Source: Actimicrobium sp047621665 (lineage in GTDB: Bacteria > Pseudomonadota > Gammaproteobacteria > Burkholderiales > Burkholderiaceae_D). Taken from it: 64,000 nucleotides of DNA. The stretch's first letter is position 1. Every line of letters begins with the position of its first letter. The notes beneath the pieces are model-generated. The model had not been told where the DNA came from and did not search any database. It was given only the letters and a program-made list of their open reading frames with translations. The stretch is from the NCBI GenBank assembly GCA_047621665.1, contig JBLHMB010000007.1:1-64000 (forward strand). The letters are read 5' to 3'. Below, in pieces: positions 61,167-64,000 of this stretch. The translations under genes were made by a program, and so were the position numbers.

Positions 61167-64000
61167 ATGAACAAGCCAGTGAATCGACGGCAATTTTTTA
61201 GAATTTGCGCAGCAACGGTCGGTACCTCGACCCTCGCAGCGCTGGGCGTCATGCCCTCCATTGCGCACGCCGAAATGCGTATTTACAAGCTGGACCGTGC
61301 GACCGAAACCCGCAATACGTGCGCGTACTGTTCGGTCGGCTGCGGCATCCTGATGTACAGCACCGGTGACAAGGCCAAGAACGTCAAGTCGGAAGTGTTC
61401 CACATCGAAGGTGATTCGGACCATCCGGTTAATCGCGGCACGTTGTGCCCGAAGGGTGCGGCGCTGCTGGACATGATCCACAGCCCGACCCGTCTGAAGC
61501 ATCCGGAAGTACGCCGTCCGGGTTCCGACAAATGGGAGCCGATTGCCTGGGATCAGGCATTCGATGAAGTCGCCAAGCTGATGAAGGCCGACCGCGATGC
61601 CAATTTCATTTCCAAAAATGCCGACGGTGCGACCGTCAATCGTTGGTTGTCGACCGGCATGCTGGCCGCCTCGGCATCTTCCAACGAAACCGGCTACCTG
61701 ACGCAGAAATTCGTCCGTTCGCTGGGTATCCTCGCAATCGATAATCAGGCCCGCGTTTGACACGCACCGACGGTGGCAGGTCTTGCCCCGACGTTTGGAC
61801 GTGGCGCGATGACGAATCATTGGGTCGATATCAAGAATGCAGACATGGTTCTGGTCATGGGTGGCAACCCGGCTGAAGCACATCCATGCGGTTTCAAATG
61901 GGTGATCGAAGCCAAGGCACATAACAAGGCGAAGCTGATCGTGGTTGATCCGCGTTATACGCGCTCGGCTTCAGTTGCCGATACGTACGCGCCAATCCGC
62001 GCAGGAAGCGATATTGCTTTTCTCGGTGGCTTGATTAACTACCTGATCACCAAAAATAAATACCAAGCCGAATACGTCAGGAATTACACCGACGCCAGCT
62101 TTATCGTCAATGCCGGTTTCGGCCTCAAGGATGGCTTGTTCACCGGCTATGACCTGGACAAGCGCAAGTACGACAAAACCAGCTGGGGCTACGAAAAAGG
62201 GGAAGACGGTTTCGTCAAGACCGATCCGACGCTGCAAGATCCGCGCTGCGTCTTCAATCTGATGAAAGTCCATTACAGCCGCTACACGCCGGAGCTGGTC
62301 GAGCGGATTTGCGGTACGCCGAAAGACGCATTCCTTAATGTCTGCGAACAGATCGCCACCACCTCGACCACCGATCGCGTGATGACGATTCTGTACGCGC
62401 TCGGCTGGACCCATCACAGCAAAGGTGCGCAAATGATCCGGGCCGGTGCGATGGTGCAGCTGTTGCTGGGTAATATCGGATTACCAGGCGGCGGCATGAA
62501 TGCGCTGCGTGGCCATTCGAACATCCAGGGTTTGACCGACCTCGGCCTGTTGTCGACGCTGCTGCCGGGATACATGTCCTTGCCAGGCGAAAAGGAAACC
62601 GACTACCGCGCCTACATCGACAAACGCGCGCTCAAGCCATTGCGTCCGGGCCAGATGAGCTACTGGCAGAACTACGAGAAATTCCACGTCAGCATGATGA
62701 AAGCCTGGTACGGCAATGCCGCAACCAAGGACAACAACTGGGCGTTCGATTACTTGCCGAAAGTCGACATGGAATACGACATCATCCGTGTGTTCGACAA
62801 CATGTTCCAGGGCAAGATGAACGGTTACATCGTGCAGGGTTTCAATCCGCTGGCCTCGTTCCCGAACAAGGCCAAGATCAATACTGCGCTGTCGAAGCTG
62901 AAGTTCATGGTGGTGATCGATCCGCTGGCGACCGAGACCTCGGAATTCTGGAAGAACTACGGCGAATTCAACCCGGTTGATCCCGCCACCATCCAGACCG
63001 CCGTGTACCGCTTGCCTTGCAGCCTGTTTGCCGAAGAAGACGGGTCACTGGTCAGTTCCAGCCGCGTCTTGCAATGGCACTGGAAAGGTTCCGAGTCACC
63101 GGGAGAAGCGATGGGCGACCTCGAAATCATCGGCACGCTGTTCCAGAAAATCCGTGCGCTGTATGCCAAAGAGGGCGGTACTTTCCCAGATCCGATCCGC
63201 GATCTGACCTGGAATCATAGCAATCCGCTGGTGCCGACCTCCGAAGAACTGGCCAGGGAATTCAATGGCAAGGCCTTATCGGATGTGTTCGATCCAAAAG
63301 ATCCGACCAAGGTGATTGCCAAAGCCGGCGAGCAGCTGGCCGGGTTTGCACAACTGCGTGACGACGGCACCACTGCGTGCGGCGTCTGGATTTTTTCCGG
63401 ATGCTGGACGCAGGCCGGCAACCAGATGGCACGGCGCGACAACACCGATACCGGTCTGGGCAATACGCCGAACTGGGCGTGGGCATGGCCGGCCAACCGG
63501 CGGATTCTGTACAACCGGGCGGCTGCCAATCCCGAAGGCAAGGCCTGGGACAGCAAGCGCAAGCTGGTCGAATGGAAGGGCACCAAGTGGACCGGGTCCG
63601 ACATTCCCGACATGCGTCCCGATGCGGCGCCGGAAGAACACGTCGGCCCGTTCATCATGAATCCGGAAGGTGTGGCGCGTTTCTTTGCGATCGACAAGAT
63701 GGCCGAAGGTCCGTTCCCGGAGCACTACGAGCCGTTCGAGTCACCGCTGGATAAAAACCTGCTGTGGCCAAACAATCCGGCCGCATTGAACAACCCGGCA
63801 GCACGGATATTCAAGGGCGATCGCGAACAACTCGGCAGCAACAAGGAGTTTCCCTATGTGGCGACGACCTATCGCCTCACCGAGCACTTCGCGACCTGGA
63901 CCAAGCATCAGCGCATCAATGCCGTGCTGCAGCCGGAACAGTTCGTCGAGATTGGCGACAAGCTCGCGGCGATGAAAGGCATCGTCAACGGCGACCGCGT
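61167..64000 (+). CDS. fdnG: Formate dehydrogenase-N/O type alpha subunit, selenoprotein (partial at window edge)
   Basis: Molybdopterin enzyme that oxidises formate, exported by Tat. Start at 61167 with GAAGGA 6 bp upstream; 61137 and 61161 are less likely. Tat signal NRRQFFR, Fe-S motif CAYCSVGC (plus GTLCPKG), molybdopterin domains. The frame is interrupted once, by TGA at 61758-61760, codon 198, in NQARV-U-HAPTVAGLAP, which aligns with Sec196 of E. coli FdnG. The hairpin after it is a SECIS element. After the TGA the frame is open to 64000 (945 codons visible), with MGGNPAEAHPCGFKW and GLPGGGMNALRGHSN. The 3' end lies outside the window. Automatic callers would give a false 207-residue protein here. 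Confidence 0.95.
61758..61795 (+). promoter_or_regulatory. SECIS element for UGA (selenocysteine) decoding
   Basis: TGA at 61758-61760. The hairpin has a GG/CC pair (72-73/88-89), an unpaired T at 61774, a GGCA/TGCC stem (75-78/84-87) and the apical loop GGTCT (79-83). Counting the U of UGA as 1, the bulged U is 17 and the loop G-U are 23-24, the positions SelB requires in E. coli fdhF. It works inside the coding sequence, 3' of the Sec codon. Confidence 0.9.

Noticed and set aside
61137..61760. A separate truncated 207-residue formate dehydrogenase protein or pseudogene
   Set aside because: The TGA is a selenocysteine codon with a SECIS hairpin, and the frame continues to the window edge.
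61071..61922. 283-residue minus-strand frame opposite the start of formate dehydrogenase
   Set aside because: Mirror of fdnG, which reads through the selenocysteine codon on the plus strand.

Overview
The window looks like a chromosomal segment of a motile, metabolically versatile betaproteobacterium (Burkholderiales, most likely Oxalobacteraceae). I infer this from gene content (long Pseudomonas-type isocitrate lyase, type 1 GshA, CheZ, DUF2058, DUF1109/NrsF), from the moderately high GC coding style and from the intergenic repeats; no rRNA or marker gene fixes the taxon. Genes are tightly packed and many pairs share ATGA/TGATG overlaps. I see no prophage, insertion sequence, CRISPR array or tRNA.

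Layout. 1-1588: 5' part of purL (minus, runs off the left edge). 1904-7715: minus-strand signalling operon (orphan periplasmic binding protein, hybrid kinase, receiver-HD-GYP phosphodiesterase, HDOD protein). 7786-8870: cheY-cheZ (minus). 9432-20436: an unusual chemosensory operon (double-tip soluble receptor, three-CheW fusion, CheB, HEAT protein, CheR, CheY, CheA, a 78-residue protein, CheY, and a membrane receptor carrying a CheZ-like D-x3-Q motif). 20629-25530: a stressosome operon, RsbR-RsbS-RsbT, a second RsbT-like ATPase and RsbX, followed by a histidine kinase with an RsbU-type N-terminus, a lone receiver and a ParA-like ATPase. 25743-30653: an HTH-receiver regulator, two sensor kinases and an Hpt protein, probably one phosphorelay. 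About 29 kb (1.9-30.7 kb) is therefore almost pure signal transduction.

30644-33995: acyl-CoA dehydrogenase pair and two MaoC hydratases (minus). 34152-40317: fused osmoprotectant binding protein/permease, a TacAT-like GNAT/DUF1778 toxin-antitoxin pair, a P-type ATPase and a PAS-histidine kinase gene broken by an in-frame stop. 40574-48065: gshA, tesB, an HD-GYP/EAL pair and a transmembrane chemoreceptor. 48243-50849: DUF2058 gene and aceA. 51075-56024: an ECF sigma/NrsF pair divergent from a DUF1223/cytochrome b/molybdo-oxidoreductase operon that is preceded by an exact GTAACC-N16-CGAA promoter. 56048-59641: EamA exporter, SulP transporter, UspA. 59977-64000: ModE-like regulator and a selenocysteine-containing formate dehydrogenase alpha subunit, whose UGA at 61758 is followed by a clear bacterial SECIS hairpin; it runs off the right edge.

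How it fits together. The chemosensory, stressosome and phosphorelay operons are adjacent and co-oriented, suggesting an integrated stress/behaviour module in which the stressosome's released switch kinase acts on a two-component kinase rather than on a PP2C/sigma-B branch. Three c-di-GMP phosphodiesterase genes (HD-GYP twice, EAL once) add a second-messenger layer. A 103-bp structured repeat with DnaA-box-like 9-mers occurs twice, 46,382 bp apart, without indels.
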